From: Oceanospirillum sediminis
GTDB taxonomy: Bacteria; Pseudomonadota; Gammaproteobacteria; Pseudomonadales; Halomonadaceae
DNA length: 44,163 nt
NCBI RefSeq assembly: GCF_014164585.1
Contig: NZ_JACJFM010000041.1
Coordinates: 1-44,163 of the forward strand
Direction of reading: 5' to 3'
Shown: positions 16,157 through 24,971 of the stretch, one piece after another
How the letters are laid out: every line of letters starts with the position of its first letter
How positions within the stretch are numbered: position 1 is the stretch's first letter
Notes under the pieces: generated by a model
What the model was told of the DNA's origin: nothing
Databases searched by the model: none
The model's input: the letters and a program-made list of their open reading frames with translations, nothing else
Position numbers and translations under genes: made by a program

Positions 16157-17143
16157 TTAGTTGATCGATTCAACTTCAATACTTGTGGTCGTATTATCTG
16201 ACGCATCGTAGCTTTCGGATTTGATAAATACCCCATGGCTTTGTGAAATCCAGCTTTTGCTATAGCTACCATCAGCGTCCGTTTCTTTCAATACAACCGC
16301 ATTAAAAGTACCGGCAGGCACAGTTACGCTGACGTTAACACCTTCAACCACGCCGGATTCAACATCTGTATTTTCAGAAATTGTGCTACCCGAACCAGGA
16401 ATCAGAGTATTTGTGCTTGTAATCGTTTGCTGTACTGAAGGAGAAGACCAGGTTTGCCCTTCACAGTAAGTCAGTGCCGGACCAGCCAGGTATTCAGGGC
16501 TATATTCAATTGTAAGGATGTCACTGAAAGAACCAAATGGCGTGCTTGAAGTTGCCTCAGTCACAACTTTAGATTCGTAGACATAGCCATTATCGATGCG
16601 ATAGTCGGACGTTGTGACCGATGATGACTCAGAATCAAATCCTGTGACAGAATACTTAGAAGTACTGGTGGTTACAGACCGGGTATTACTCACCTGATTA
16701 TAAGTAATCGTCATTGTTCCAGTCGCACCAGACTCTTCATCTGTTATGGTAAAGCTGGTAGAAGTACCACTGGATGGCAGAGGAACATTGACACAGCCAC
16801 CACTACCGCCTGTATCAGTCCCACCGTTTCCGGTTGAGTTATTAATAATCGCCAGAAATTCACTGACACTGCCCACTTTTACCGGAGCACTGCCAAACGA
16901 GCCTCCCATAACATAAACTTCATCTGCAGTATTAATACCCAGATATGTTCCAGTCGCTGAATAATAGCGATAAGTCCACGGATCATCAGATGCAGTGGCC
17001 TGTCCTCCCGGAGCAAAGAAGGAACTGTATTCGCCTTCTGCCCAGTTAAAAATGGTTTCATTATCCTGCGCATCACCGTGGGCGCCGTAAGAAAAGAACA
17101 GAGCCAGAGATACCAGGGCCGCTCCTTTTGACTTGTTGAACAT
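16157..17143 (-). CDS. Secreted Ser/Thr-rich protein of unknown function
   Basis: 328 residues from ATG 17143 (AGGAG eight bases upstream; an open frame to 17182 lacks one). A signal peptide (KGAALVSLALFFSYGAHG) is followed by a compact motif, FNWAEGEYSSFFAP ... YRYYSATGTYLGINTADEVYVMGG ... VGSVSEFL, a short repeat I have seen in many secreted proteobacterial proteins of unknown role. A Gly/Thr-rich linker (TGNGGTDTGGSGG) then leads to about 200 residues rich in Ser, Thr and beta-strand patterns, with two cysteines that could pair. The C-terminus contains VPAGTFNAVVLKETDADGS, like domains of bacterial surface or carbohydrate-binding proteins. Probably extracellular or surface-bound. Confidence 0.75.
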   Translation of the reverse strand: MFNKSKGAALVSLALFFSYGAHGDAQDNETIFNWAEGEYSSFFAPGGQATASDDPWTYRYYSATGTYLGINTADEVYVMGGSFGSAPVKVGSVSEFLAIINNSTGNGGTDTGGSGGCVNVPLPSSGTSTSFTITDEESGATGTMTITYNQVSNTRSVTTSTSKYSVTGFDSESSSVTTSDYRIDNGYVYESKVVTEATSSTPFGSFSDILTIEYSPEYLAGPALTYCEGQTWSSPSVQQTITSTNTLIPGSGSTISENTDVESGVVEGVNVSVTVPAGTFNAVVLKETDADGSYSKSWISQSHGVFIKSESYDASDNTTTSIEVESIN

Positions 17144-17464
17144 ACAATGTCTCCTGAAAATCATGAATCTTGAAGTAAACACTCTTAATGCAACACAAAT
17201 GTATCATTAAGTAATATCTGGTATACGATACCTGAAAAGCCTTTATTTGCGAACATTTCTTAAAAATATCAGTATAGCCATTATATTTCATATCAGATTT
17301 TTCCTCACATTACAGTGAGTTACCTGTGTACTCGGATAAATATCCGGCCCTGAGAATATATTTCATTTTTTTATCCAATTTCCACTACCAGCCCCATGAG
17401 GTATTGATTTACAGACTGAAACGTTATGCAATAAGCCTGTTCACTGTCCCACGGAGATATTCCT
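17144..17464. other. Divergent intergenic region
   Basis: No gene seen. It separates the secreted-protein gene (minus) from the diguanylate cyclase (plus), so both promoters must lie here. The only symmetry I noticed is GGTAT-acg-ATACC (17220-17232). GGAG at 17453-17456 is the ribosome site for the TTG start at 17465. Confidence 0.4.
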
Positions 17465-18934
17465 TTGTTAAAAGGCAAGCATTTTATCATCAGCCTTTCA
17501 TTGATACTGCTATCCGGATTTATCTCTGTCAGCTTACTGAGCTACTTTTCCGCCCGAGGCTCTCTGTCTGAACAGGTTGTCAGCCAGATACTTCCACTAA
17601 CGGGGGAAAGTGTTTATTCGCAGATTCGGCAACAACTCAGAGAACCCGTATCTCTTGCTTCTATGATGTCACATGATACGTTTTTAAGAGACTGGGTCAT
17701 CAATGGAGAAAAGGACAGCTCGCAAATTACCCGGTACCTTGCCGAAATACAAAAAAAGTATGGCAGCACAACCAGCTTTTTTATTTCTGATAAGACTCAC
17801 CATTATTATCATCCCAGAGGTGTTGTGGGAGAGGTCAGGTTTGATAATCCTCAGGATAGCTGGTTTTTTCGCACTAAAAACATGCCGCAGGATTATGAGA
17901 TCAATATTGATTTAGAAAGAAGAGTCAGGCAGATGCTGACTGTATTTATCAATCATAAAGTATATGACTATCAGGAAAACTTTATAGGTATTGCCGGAGT
18001 TGGCATCTCTGTTGATAACCTGCAACAGATGATCAGTCGTTACAAGAAGCAAATGGGCCTGACAATCTACTTCACTGATAGAAATGGCAATATCCTGCTG
18101 GGCAGTTCGGATAAAATCCGTTACCAGAACATCAGACATATTCCGGGATTAAGTCAGTTATCATCAGAACTACTCAGTCAGAAAAATGACCGCTATCAGT
18201 ATCATCATGATAACGCTCGTATTCATCTGAATATTCGCCTGATCAGTGAGTTCAACTGGTTTCTGATTGTAGAACGGCAGGATAATCCCTGGGATCCCCG
18301 TATCTGGCAACCCTTCCTTATTAATCTGCTTATCGGCACATTAATATCCATTGTTATCCTTATTCTGGTACTGAGCCTGATTACAGGACATCACCAACAA
18401 TTAAAACAGCAGGCAATGACAGATAAACTCAGTGGAGCCCTGAACAGACAGGGTTTTGAAGATATCTGGCAAAATAAGAACAAACGCTTTACTAATTCTG
18501 AGTATCCTATGCAATGCCTGTTAATTGATATTGACCATTTTAAAAAGATTAATGATACCTTTGGTCACCTTGCTGGTGACCAGGTCATTGTTGATATATC
18601 CGACATTATACGTTGCCATATCAGCTATAAGGATGCATTTATCCGCTGGGGTGGTGAAGAGTTTATGATTCTTGCAGAGGATACTGACCAATCTGAAGCG
18701 ATATCAAAGGCAGAACTAATCCGTGAACAAATTAGCCAGTGTGTAAAAGCCGGCAACCAGCATAGTAATGAGGATAATACAATCACCGTCAGCACGGGCA
18801 TTACCCAATGGATACCTGATGAAGCCGCTGACGCCATGATACACAGGGCTGACCTCGCATTATATCAGGCGAAAAAATCTGGCCGGAATCGAGTGAAAGT
18901 TAACTCAGTCACAGAATCAACTACAATTACATAA
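17465..18934 (+). CDS. Membrane-bound sensor diguanylate cyclase (Cache-like sensor-GGDEF)
   Basis: 489 residues, apparently starting at TTG 17465: GGAG lies eight bases upstream and the frame opens directly into the membrane signal (KGKHFIISLSLILLSGFISVSLLSYF). A periplasmic Cache-like sensor (about 32-275) includes DSWFFRTKN and a segment ending GIAGVGISVDNLQQMI. A second membrane helix (about 285-308) leads to GGDEF (DKLSGALNRQGFE, DIDHFKKINDTFGH, RWGGEEFMIL, YQAKKSGRNR). The RxxD inhibition site is incomplete (SYKD). Expected to make c-di-GMP upon sensing a small periplasmic molecule. Confidence 0.9.
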   Translation: MLKGKHFIISLSLILLSGFISVSLLSYFSARGSLSEQVVSQILPLTGESVYSQIRQQLREPVSLASMMSHDTFLRDWVINGEKDSSQITRYLAEIQKKYGSTTSFFISDKTHHYYHPRGVVGEVRFDNPQDSWFFRTKNMPQDYEINIDLERRVRQMLTVFINHKVYDYQENFIGIAGVGISVDNLQQMISRYKKQMGLTIYFTDRNGNILLGSSDKIRYQNIRHIPGLSQLSSELLSQKNDRYQYHHDNARIHLNIRLISEFNWFLIVERQDNPWDPRIWQPFLINLLIGTLISIVILILVLSLITGHHQQLKQQAMTDKLSGALNRQGFEDIWQNKNKRFTNSEYPMQCLLIDIDHFKKINDTFGHLAGDQVIVDISDIIRCHISYKDAFIRWGGEEFMILAEDTDQSEAISKAELIREQISQCVKAGNQHSNEDNTITVSTGITQWIPDEAADAMIHRADLALYQAKKSGRNRVKVNSVTESTTIT

Positions 18935-18997
18935 CAGACTTGAGGCAAAGAATAAAACCCAGTAATCTGGCCCTGTTTGAACCAATGGAAGATCCCT

Positions 18998-19300
18998 ATG
19001 AAACTGATTGTTAAACCGATCAGATTATTGATTTTATCAATCGCCCTGACTCTGTCAGGTCAGGTACTGGCTGAATGCAGTGATTGGGATTCCAAACAAA
19101 AAGCTGATGCGGGATCTAAAGCCTTTCTGGGTGATGACACTGAGATATTTCAGCCAGCCGTTGTTCTGAAGCGACATCATCCGGGGTATCAAAAAGAAGT
19201 GGCCAGCTACGCTAAAGCCGGGGGACGCTTCTATACCATGTTTTTTATTATCGATATCAACTGCAAAGCCTTTTTCATCAAACGTGCAGGCCCCAGGTAA
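18998..19300 (+). CDS. Small secreted protein of unknown function
   Basis: 100 residues from ATG 18998 (GGAAG six to ten bases upstream; an earlier in-frame ATG at 18977 has no such site). The signal peptide LIVKPIRLLILSIALTLSGQVLA ends at an AEC site, leaving a mature protein of about 75 residues with two cysteines (one at the mature start, one in DINCKAFF) that could form a disulfide. It is lysine-rich and ends FFIKRAGPR. No family recognised. It follows the diguanylate cyclase by 63 bases and may be co-transcribed with it. Confidence 0.65.
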   Translation: MKLIVKPIRLLILSIALTLSGQVLAECSDWDSKQKADAGSKAFLGDDTEIFQPAVVLKRHHPGYQKEVASYAKAGGRFYTMFFIIDINCKAFFIKRAGPR

Positions 19301-19324
19301 TTTCCGATTTCAGAGGAAACTATC

Positions 19325-19441
19325 ATGCGACTTTTTATCTGTGCTGATCCTCCTGAAGAGATTCAGCATAACCTGAGCAGCTTGCAGTATCCAGATCAGA
19401 ATTATTCTGGAGTACCTCTGATCAGACAAGAATGGGTCTGA
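19325..19441 (+). pseudogene. thpR: 5' remnant of an RNA 2',3'-cyclic phosphodiesterase (ThpR) gene
   Basis: From ATG 19325, with AGAGGAAA upstream, 38 codons read MRLFICADPPEEIQ ... LIRQEWV then TGA. The opening MRLF-A--PPEEI and the RQEWV ending match the first 40 or so residues of ThpR/LigT proteins, where WV is followed by the ENLHLTL block containing the first catalytic His-x-Thr. Here the frame stops right before it, and the sequence continues into the 3' end of the opposing LuxO-like gene (stop 19448). Both catalytic motifs are missing, so it is a dead stub, though its ribosome site could still produce a 38-residue peptide. Confidence 0.7.
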
Positions 19442-19447
19442 TATTAC

Positions 19448-20998
19448 TCAGACCTCTTCATTATCTCTGGCATCCCAGCTCTGCTTCTTACGATAAATGG
19501 TTGAAGGGCTGATCTCCAGCAAAGCAGCTGCGCTGTTAATATTGCCACCGCATAAAGCAACAACATGCTCAATAATGTCTTTTTCAATCAGCCAGAGAGG
19601 TTTTACTGCCGAGATAGATGCAGGCAATATCCCGGTTGAATTATCAGATATTGCGTCAATAGCGTTATCTGCAATAGCCTTGGAGTGAGCAGACACTTCA
19701 GAAGTGGCACCGGATTCTGAATGCACAGCAGACGATGTAGCCGTGGAATCTTCAATATCATGCCAGACTTTATCAACCTGACGAGCAAACGTTTGCAACT
19801 CACTATGAATATTCACATTCAGATCACATAAAGGTGGCGGTAACATCTCTGCAGTCACAGTATCGCCATCATGCAATACGATAATATTGCGAATCACATT
19901 CTGCAGTTGCCGAATATTCCCAGGCCATTCATAGCTACTGAGAACAACCTCCGTTTCCGGAGCAAAGCGAATAAATGATTTACCTTCTTCCTGAGCATAG
20001 AGTTTCAGGAAATGCCGTGCCAACATGGTGACATCGGTTTCCCGTTCTCTGAGAGCGGGCAGCACAATTGGAATAACATGCAACCTGTAATACAGATCCT
20101 CCCGGAATCGTCCTTCACTGACCTCTTTGAGAGGGTCCCGGTTTGTGGCACACACAAAACGCACATCAACCTGCTGCGTATGGCTGCTCCCTACCTTCTG
20201 AAAAGTACCGGTCTGAATGAAGCGCAACAGCTTAACCTGCAGTTCCATATCCATTTCGCAGATTTCATCCAGAAACAGGGTGCCACCGTCCGCTCTTTCT
20301 GCAGCCCCTTGTCTAGGACTGACAGCGCCGGTGAAAGCACCTTTGACATGACCGAAAATTTCGCTTTCCATCAGATCTTTTGGAATAGCCCCACAGTTCA
20401 GAGCAACAAATGTCTGCTCTTTTCTCGGACTGAGCTGATGAATTGCTTCAGCACAGACTTCTTTACCGGTACCACTCTCCCCTGTGATAAATACAGTAGC
20501 TTTACTGGGAGACGCACTTTCAATGATACTGTAAACCCTTTGCATCGGAGTTGATCCCCCGACAAAACCGGCAAACTGATTGCGCTCGTAACTTTCCTGC
20601 ATCGCTCTCAACTGTCTTTCCAGCTGAGTTTTCTTCAGAGCATTATGTACCGTGGTCAGCAATCTGCTGGAGTCAAAAGGCTTTTCCAGATAGTCTGCAG
20701 CGCCATAGTGCATGGTTTCAACAGCGGTCTCGACCGAGCCATGAGCAGTAATAATAATGGAAGCGACTGGCAGCTGTTGCTGGTGAATCTGTTTGAGAAT
20801 CTCAAGTCCATTCATATCGGGTAGCTGAAGATCAAGCAGAAGACCATCAAATACCTGAGTCTCCAGCAACGCCAGTGCTTCTGAGCCTGTTTCAGCAACT
20901 GTAACCTGAAAGTCCTCAGTTGCGAGATAGCTATGATAGAGCCCGGATAATGCCGGACTGTCTTCAACAATCAGGATTGAAAAGTCCTTGCCTTTCAT
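19448..20998 (-). CDS. luxO: LuxO-like sigma-54-dependent response regulator
   Basis: 516 residues. Receiver domain about 1-120 with Asp13 and phospho-acceptor Asp56 (LLLDLQLPDM), ITAHGS and EKPF. The AAA+ domain has GESGTGKE (Walker A), GAFTGA (sigma-54 contact) and GTLFLDEICEMD. Segments such as KLLRFIQTGTFQKVGSS, VRFVCATNRDP and SYEWPGNIRQLQNVIRNI are close to Vibrio LuxO, as is the Fis-type end (NINSAAALLEISPSTIYRKKQSW). A linker of about 70 residues, Ser/Ala-rich (about 395-465), makes it longer than Vibrio LuxO (about 453). In Vibrio, LuxO drives Qrr small RNAs in quorum sensing. No luxU or cognate kinase is adjacent, and I found no sigma-54 promoter nearby. The symbol reflects similarity, not proven role. 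Confidence 0.85.
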   Translation of the reverse strand: MKGKDFSILIVEDSPALSGLYHSYLATEDFQVTVAETGSEALALLETQVFDGLLLDLQLPDMNGLEILKQIHQQQLPVASIIITAHGSVETAVETMHYGAADYLEKPFDSSRLLTTVHNALKKTQLERQLRAMQESYERNQFAGFVGGSTPMQRVYSIIESASPSKATVFITGESGTGKEVCAEAIHQLSPRKEQTFVALNCGAIPKDLMESEIFGHVKGAFTGAVSPRQGAAERADGGTLFLDEICEMDMELQVKLLRFIQTGTFQKVGSSHTQQVDVRFVCATNRDPLKEVSEGRFREDLYYRLHVIPIVLPALRERETDVTMLARHFLKLYAQEEGKSFIRFAPETEVVLSSYEWPGNIRQLQNVIRNIIVLHDGDTVTAEMLPPPLCDLNVNIHSELQTFARQVDKVWHDIEDSTATSSAVHSESGATSEVSAHSKAIADNAIDAISDNSTGILPASISAVKPLWLIEKDIIEHVVALCGGNINSAAALLEISPSTIYRKKQSWDARDNEEV

Positions 20999-21256
20999 AC
21001 GATATATTCCTTAATTCTTTCTGGATATGCACAGCCTGGCCAGACACAGACAGTTACTTCAGTCATACAACAAAAATAACCAGAACGTCACATGGTGCTA
21101 ATTATAAGATTTTTCAGAAGAAAGTGCCTGATTAATAACGAAACATTACTCAGAATCAGGGCGAATGCTGCATCTGATTACATGATTTTTGTTCTTTATT
21201 TCGTGCGACATACCCATTGCAGACAAAAGCGATAAGAATGAAATCAATATATAATT

Positions 21257-21694
21257 TCACTGCGCTTCGTCACTTCTGGCATTTTCAATAAATCGGGACA
21301 ATAAATGGTGGGCAAGCGAGGCTTTATCCTGTAGTCGGAGTAAACCCTGTTGGTCAAAAATCCTGAAAAAAGCAGACGATTCATCATCACCGTCGCGAAT
21401 CACCTGAAATCCCATCGACCAATCAGGAAAGTCCCTATGAGTAACCGCTTTTTCAGACAGTTTGACGATATCTCTGACTCTGTTGTCATTCTCTATTGCA
21501 TGCATCAGATGATGCAGCTCATGCACCTCTCCCTCCAGGACCTGTAAAAAAGCACCTTGATAATACAACAACATACCCGTTATCTGTCGCTCTGCATTTC
21601 TGCCCATCGCATCTGCTAGCAACTCAACAAGGTCATCATCATCAAGAGGCCGGGACTGAGTGCAGACGTATATGATCTGGTGTAAATACATCAT
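21257..21694 (-). CDS. Stand-alone BLUF blue-light sensor
   Basis: 145 residues: a BLUF domain (about 2-98) and a short helical tail with no output domain. Spacing of the flavin-contact residues matches AppA exactly: Tyr9, Asn33 (+24), Gln51 in FLQVLEGE (+42) and Trp92 in FPDWSMGF (+83). It should bind FAD and change hydrogen bonding in blue light, then act on a separate partner protein, as PixD-type short BLUF proteins do. GGGAG precedes the ATG. It stands alone between the LuxO-like gene and the TRAP genes. The partner is unknown; the EAL protein at 2772 is one candidate because BLUF-EAL fusions exist. Confidence 0.92.
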   Translation of the reverse strand: MMYLHQIIYVCTQSRPLDDDDLVELLADAMGRNAERQITGMLLYYQGAFLQVLEGEVHELHHLMHAIENDNRVRDIVKLSEKAVTHRDFPDWSMGFQVIRDGDDESSAFFRIFDQQGLLRLQDKASLAHHLLSRFIENARSDEAQ

Positions 21695-21860
21695 ACATTG
21701 GCTCCCTGCTTTTCAGAGTTGTCTGTTAAGCATAGCAGAGACTGGTAAGCTGATTGCCTTTGAAGAGAAATTCTGAATCATGAGCAGGAAAGAATATACC
21801 TGACAGCGGGGTTTCAATACTCTGATCCAGCAGAAAATAATGCTGAACCAGAGTTTTTAT

Positions 21861-23192
21861 TCAGGCCTGTCCCATCACCAGCCCCGGCAACCAGAGAACA
21901 ATCTCAGGGAAAGTCATACAAAGAATCAGCACCAGCAGATTGACCAGAATAAATGGAGTGACTGATTTATAAATCTCCCCCATAGTAATACCAGCCGGAG
22001 CAATCCCTTTCAGATAGAACAGTGCAAAACCATAAGGCGGAGTTTGTACGGCGATCAGAATATTAATAATCATCAGTACACCAAACCAGATCGGATCATA
22101 CCCCAGAGACACCGCAATCGGAGTAAACAGGGGCGCGCACATCAGAACAATAATAAACTCATCAATAATAAATCCCAATAACAGCATAATCAGCTGAAAC
22201 ATGATGATGATCATAATCGGTGGCAGGTCCAGGCCTTCTGTAAAGCCTGCCACCATATTCTGCACTCCCATCAGCAGATGAAAATTACTGAATACCGAGG
22301 CACCAAAGATGATCCACATGGCAACACTAACCAGAGTACCGGTCTGAAAACCTGCTTCCCGGAACATATCCCACTTAAAGCGCTTGAAGACAATCGCCAG
22401 TAAAATAGCTCCGGCAACACCAATAGCTCCGGATTCTGTCGGTGTGGCAATACCGGTAATAATACTGCCCAGTACCGCCACAATCAGCAGTACAGAAAAC
22501 AGACCATCACGGATAATACGGAACTTTTCATTGGCAGGCAGCTCAGGCTGTTTTTCCTGCTCATGATCCATAGGAGCGCGATCCGGGTTTAACCAGCAGC
22601 TGATCACTACATAAGCAATTAACAGTACCACGGTCAGTAAAGCGGGCATCATGGCACCCAGAAACATCCGACCCACGGAGTTCTGAGTCGATGCCGCAAA
22701 CATAATCATGGGGATGCTGGGCGGAATCAGAATACCCAGACCACCTCCAGCCATAATGACTCCAAGTGCCAGACGCTTATTATAACCACGCTCCAGCATC
22801 GGTCTTAGCGCAATACTGCCTGAAGTCATAATACCAGCGCCAATAATGCCAACCATCGCACCGATCATAGAACAGACCCCGATAACACTGATGGCCAGTG
22901 AACCTCGTAAGCGGCCAACAATGATCTGGCTGAAGTTGAACATGGCATCACCGATACCAGACTTAGTCAACAACTGTCCCATGTAGATGTAAAGCGGAAT
23001 CGCCAGCAGAATAAAGCTGAAATATGTAGATTCCAGTGTTGTCGGAATAATGTTGAACAGGCTATCTCCCCAGGTCAGGTAGCCCACTCCCATAGCGATA
23101 CCGCCCAGTGCCAGACCAACCTGAGCACCCAGCGCAAAAAAGATCAGAATACACAGCAGAAGTACAGCTGTGAGCATTTCAATTTCCATCAT
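21861..23192 (-). CDS. dctM: TRAP transporter large permease (DctM-like)
   Basis: 443 residues with about twelve hydrophobic segments. Typical DctM blocks are visible: GLALGGIAMGVGYL, LLAIPLYIYMGQLLTKSGIG, GAGIMTSGSIALRPML, GGGLGILIPPSIPMIMFAASTQNSVGRMFLGAMMPA, and the C-terminal IAVQTPPYGFALFYLKGIAP. It is the sodium-coupled transport subunit in the inner membrane. ATG 23192 overlaps the dctQ stop (TGATG), with AGGAG inside the end of dctQ; a GTG at 23195 is also in frame. It ends the dctPQM unit. Confidence 0.94.
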   Translation of the reverse strand: MMEIEMLTAVLLLCILIFFALGAQVGLALGGIAMGVGYLTWGDSLFNIIPTTLESTYFSFILLAIPLYIYMGQLLTKSGIGDAMFNFSQIIVGRLRGSLAISVIGVCSMIGAMVGIIGAGIMTSGSIALRPMLERGYNKRLALGVIMAGGGLGILIPPSIPMIMFAASTQNSVGRMFLGAMMPALLTVVLLIAYVVISCWLNPDRAPMDHEQEKQPELPANEKFRIIRDGLFSVLLIVAVLGSIITGIATPTESGAIGVAGAILLAIVFKRFKWDMFREAGFQTGTLVSVAMWIIFGASVFSNFHLLMGVQNMVAGFTEGLDLPPIMIIIMFQLIMLLLGFIIDEFIIVLMCAPLFTPIAVSLGYDPIWFGVLMIINILIAVQTPPYGFALFYLKGIAPAGITMGEIYKSVTPFILVNLLVLILCMTFPEIVLWLPGLVMGQA

Positions 23193-23833
23193 CACTGTTC
23201 TCCTGTTGATTTATCCGATGGTTTGACTGAAGACCCGGTGACATGGGAATCAGGCTCAATCTGAGAGCCATGATCCTCTTCCTCGTGATGGTGCTGATCA
23301 GAAACTTCAGGAATCAGGTCATCATCAGTCAGGAGGAAATATAATTCAGCCAGCATGTCTCTCGCCAGTTGAGCGATAAACAGACTGCAAGCCAGCATCA
23401 TCATGATCCAGAAATGGAACATAGGCGGCGCCCATTCGCTCTGACGTCTGTAGTCAAACTCAATAGACTCTTCGTATTTGCCAAAGCACATCTGAACCAC
23501 CAGCACCAGAAAGAAAACGCCCAGTGACCAGGAGATCAGATTAAATACAGCCCGCCCCTTAGGGGTGACACTCAGATAAAGAATATCGACATTAATATGC
23601 GCACGCTTTTGTTGTGCATAAGCACCACCCAGTGCCGCAATATAGCCAAACAGGAATAGCGAGAGATCAAATGCCCAGATGGTAGGGCTGTTCAGGACGT
23701 AACGAGAAAATACTTCAAACACAACCACTGCGGCCAGTACAGGCATCAGAAATGCGGAAGCCTTACCGCATAACATCACCAGAGTATCAATACTCAGGCA
23801 AAGCTTGCGAAAAATGGCGGTAACCATAGGCAC
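23192..23833 (-). CDS. dctQ: TRAP transporter small permease (DctQ-like)
   Basis: 213 residues with four membrane segments in the first 165 (LVMLCGKASAFLMPVLAAVVVFEVFSRYVLNSPTIWAFDLSLFLFG..., then AYAQQKRAHINVDILY). The motif of an Arg/His-containing loop after the second helix is typical of DctQ. It bridges binding protein and large subunit. The last 45 residues are unusual: acidic, His-rich and polar (PEVSDQHHHEEEDHGSQ ...), beyond the normal DctQ end, perhaps a flexible cytoplasmic tail. Its stop overlaps the dctM start. Confidence 0.9.
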   Translation of the reverse strand: MPMVTAIFRKLCLSIDTLVMLCGKASAFLMPVLAAVVVFEVFSRYVLNSPTIWAFDLSLFLFGYIAALGGAYAQQKRAHINVDILYLSVTPKGRAVFNLISWSLGVFFLVLVVQMCFGKYEESIEFDYRRQSEWAPPMFHFWIMMMLACSLFIAQLARDMLAELYFLLTDDDLIPEVSDQHHHEEEDHGSQIEPDSHVTGSSVKPSDKSTGEQ

Positions 23834-23868
23834 ACCTATCGGAAAAACAGCAATAATTAAAAACAGAA

Positions 23869-23897
23869 AAACCAGCCGGGCTTCACCCGGCTGGTTT
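23869..23897 (-). terminator. Intercistronic hairpin between dctP and dctQ
   Basis: AAACCAGCCGGG (23869-23880), loop CTTCA, CCCGGCTGGTTT (23886-23897): perfect 12-bp stem. On the minus strand it runs into TTTTTCTGTTTTT. It lies between dctP and dctQ, so it should stop most transcripts after the binding protein gene and let a fraction through to the permeases. Confidence 0.85.
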
Positions 23898-23911
23898 CTT
23901 TATGACAAGAT

Positions 23912-24934
23912 TTACTGACTCGCTTTCAGAATGTCAATCAGCTCTTTGCTGTATTTATCTTTTGCAGCATACTCATCCCACAGGCTGGCACCAGCAGCAG
24001 CCCAGGCTTCCTTATCACTCTTGCTTGGTGCAGGACTCCACTTCAGGCCTTTCGCCTCCATTTCAGCGACCGCTTCACTTTCCCACTTACGAGACAAAGT
24101 CAACTGATCCTGGGCATGAATTTCAGTTGCCTTGCGTACCACGCTCTGCAGATCTTCAGGCAGTTTCTTCCATGCATTACGGTTTACGACAATAGGCAGA
24201 ACCTGAGCACCCGCCAGAGGCAGACGGTACATATATTTTGCCACTTCAACGTGGTTACCATCACGGTGGTCGATCATGTTACTACCGATCGAACCATCGA
24301 TGACACCCGTTGCCAGGCTGGTATAGATTTCACTCCAGGCCAGAGAAACCGGAGAAGCCCCCAGGTTACGCAGAAATTTACCATATGCACCCGGTGCGCG
24401 AATCTTCAGACCTTTAAAGTCTTCAATAGAGTTCACAGGCTTTTTAGTCAGCACATAGACCGGAGGCTGAATGTAAGGCTCCAGCCATACCATCCCCTGG
24501 GAACCATAAGCCTTAGTCAGAACTTTGTCCCAGCCTTTATCATGAAACAGGCTCTGCAGCTCTTCCGGATCATCTGTTCCACCCGGCAGACCAATCTCAA
24601 CAATGCCCGCAGGCAGCTCACCAGCATGCATTGACTGGAATGGTGCTCCCATAGTAATCAGGCCTGATTTTACCGCGCCCAGCAGACCACTGGTTCCCAC
24701 ACCTTCGCCAGAATAAAGTACCTGTACTTTAATACGGCCCTCAGACATGGTTTCAATATTTTTTGCCAGACTCTCGTAAACCTCACCAAAAGCAGTACCA
24801 CGGCTATAGAGGTTACTGAAACGCCAGTTATGCTCTGCAGCATTTGCTTCTGAAGCCGCACCGCTCAGTCCCATGACCAGAGCTAAAGATGAAACCGTTA
24901 GTGTCTTTTTAATATGACGGATTGTCCGAAACAT
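23912..24934 (-). CDS. dctP: TRAP transporter periplasmic substrate-binding protein (DctP family)
   Basis: 340 residues. The signal peptide (about 1-32) ends near SEANAAEHNWRFS. The DctP fold is visible: FGEVYESLAKNIETMSEGRIKVQV, the conserved carboxylate-binding Arg in GLKIRAPGAYGKFLRNLGASPVSLAWSEIYTSLATGVIDG, and NRNAWKKLPEDLQSVVRKA. It binds an organic acid, or a related anionic ligand, in the periplasm for DctQM. The exact ligand cannot be read; the GAYG and NMIDHRDGNH segments differ from the C4-dicarboxylate type. It is divergent from two LysR genes that probably control it. Confidence 0.93.
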   Translation of the reverse strand: MFRTIRHIKKTLTVSSLALVMGLSGAASEANAAEHNWRFSNLYSRGTAFGEVYESLAKNIETMSEGRIKVQVLYSGEGVGTSGLLGAVKSGLITMGAPFQSMHAGELPAGIVEIGLPGGTDDPEELQSLFHDKGWDKVLTKAYGSQGMVWLEPYIQPPVYVLTKKPVNSIEDFKGLKIRAPGAYGKFLRNLGASPVSLAWSEIYTSLATGVIDGSIGSNMIDHRDGNHVEVAKYMYRLPLAGAQVLPIVVNRNAWKKLPEDLQSVVRKATEIHAQDQLTLSRKWESEAVAEMEAKGLKWSPAPSKSDKEAWAAAGASLWDEYAAKDKYSKELIDILKASQ

Positions 24935-24971
24935 ACACTCACCTGTAATTTATATTTTTTTTGTTCAGGGC

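Noticed and set aside
19497..20751. Plus-strand open frames (up to 180 codons) across the LuxO-like gene
   Set aside because: Antisense shadows of a strongly conserved gene; compositions are not protein-like.
20999..21256. Qrr-like small RNA with a sigma-54 promoter beside the LuxO-like gene
   Set aside because: I looked for TGGCAC-N5-TTGC on both strands and for a terminator; neither is present in this gap.
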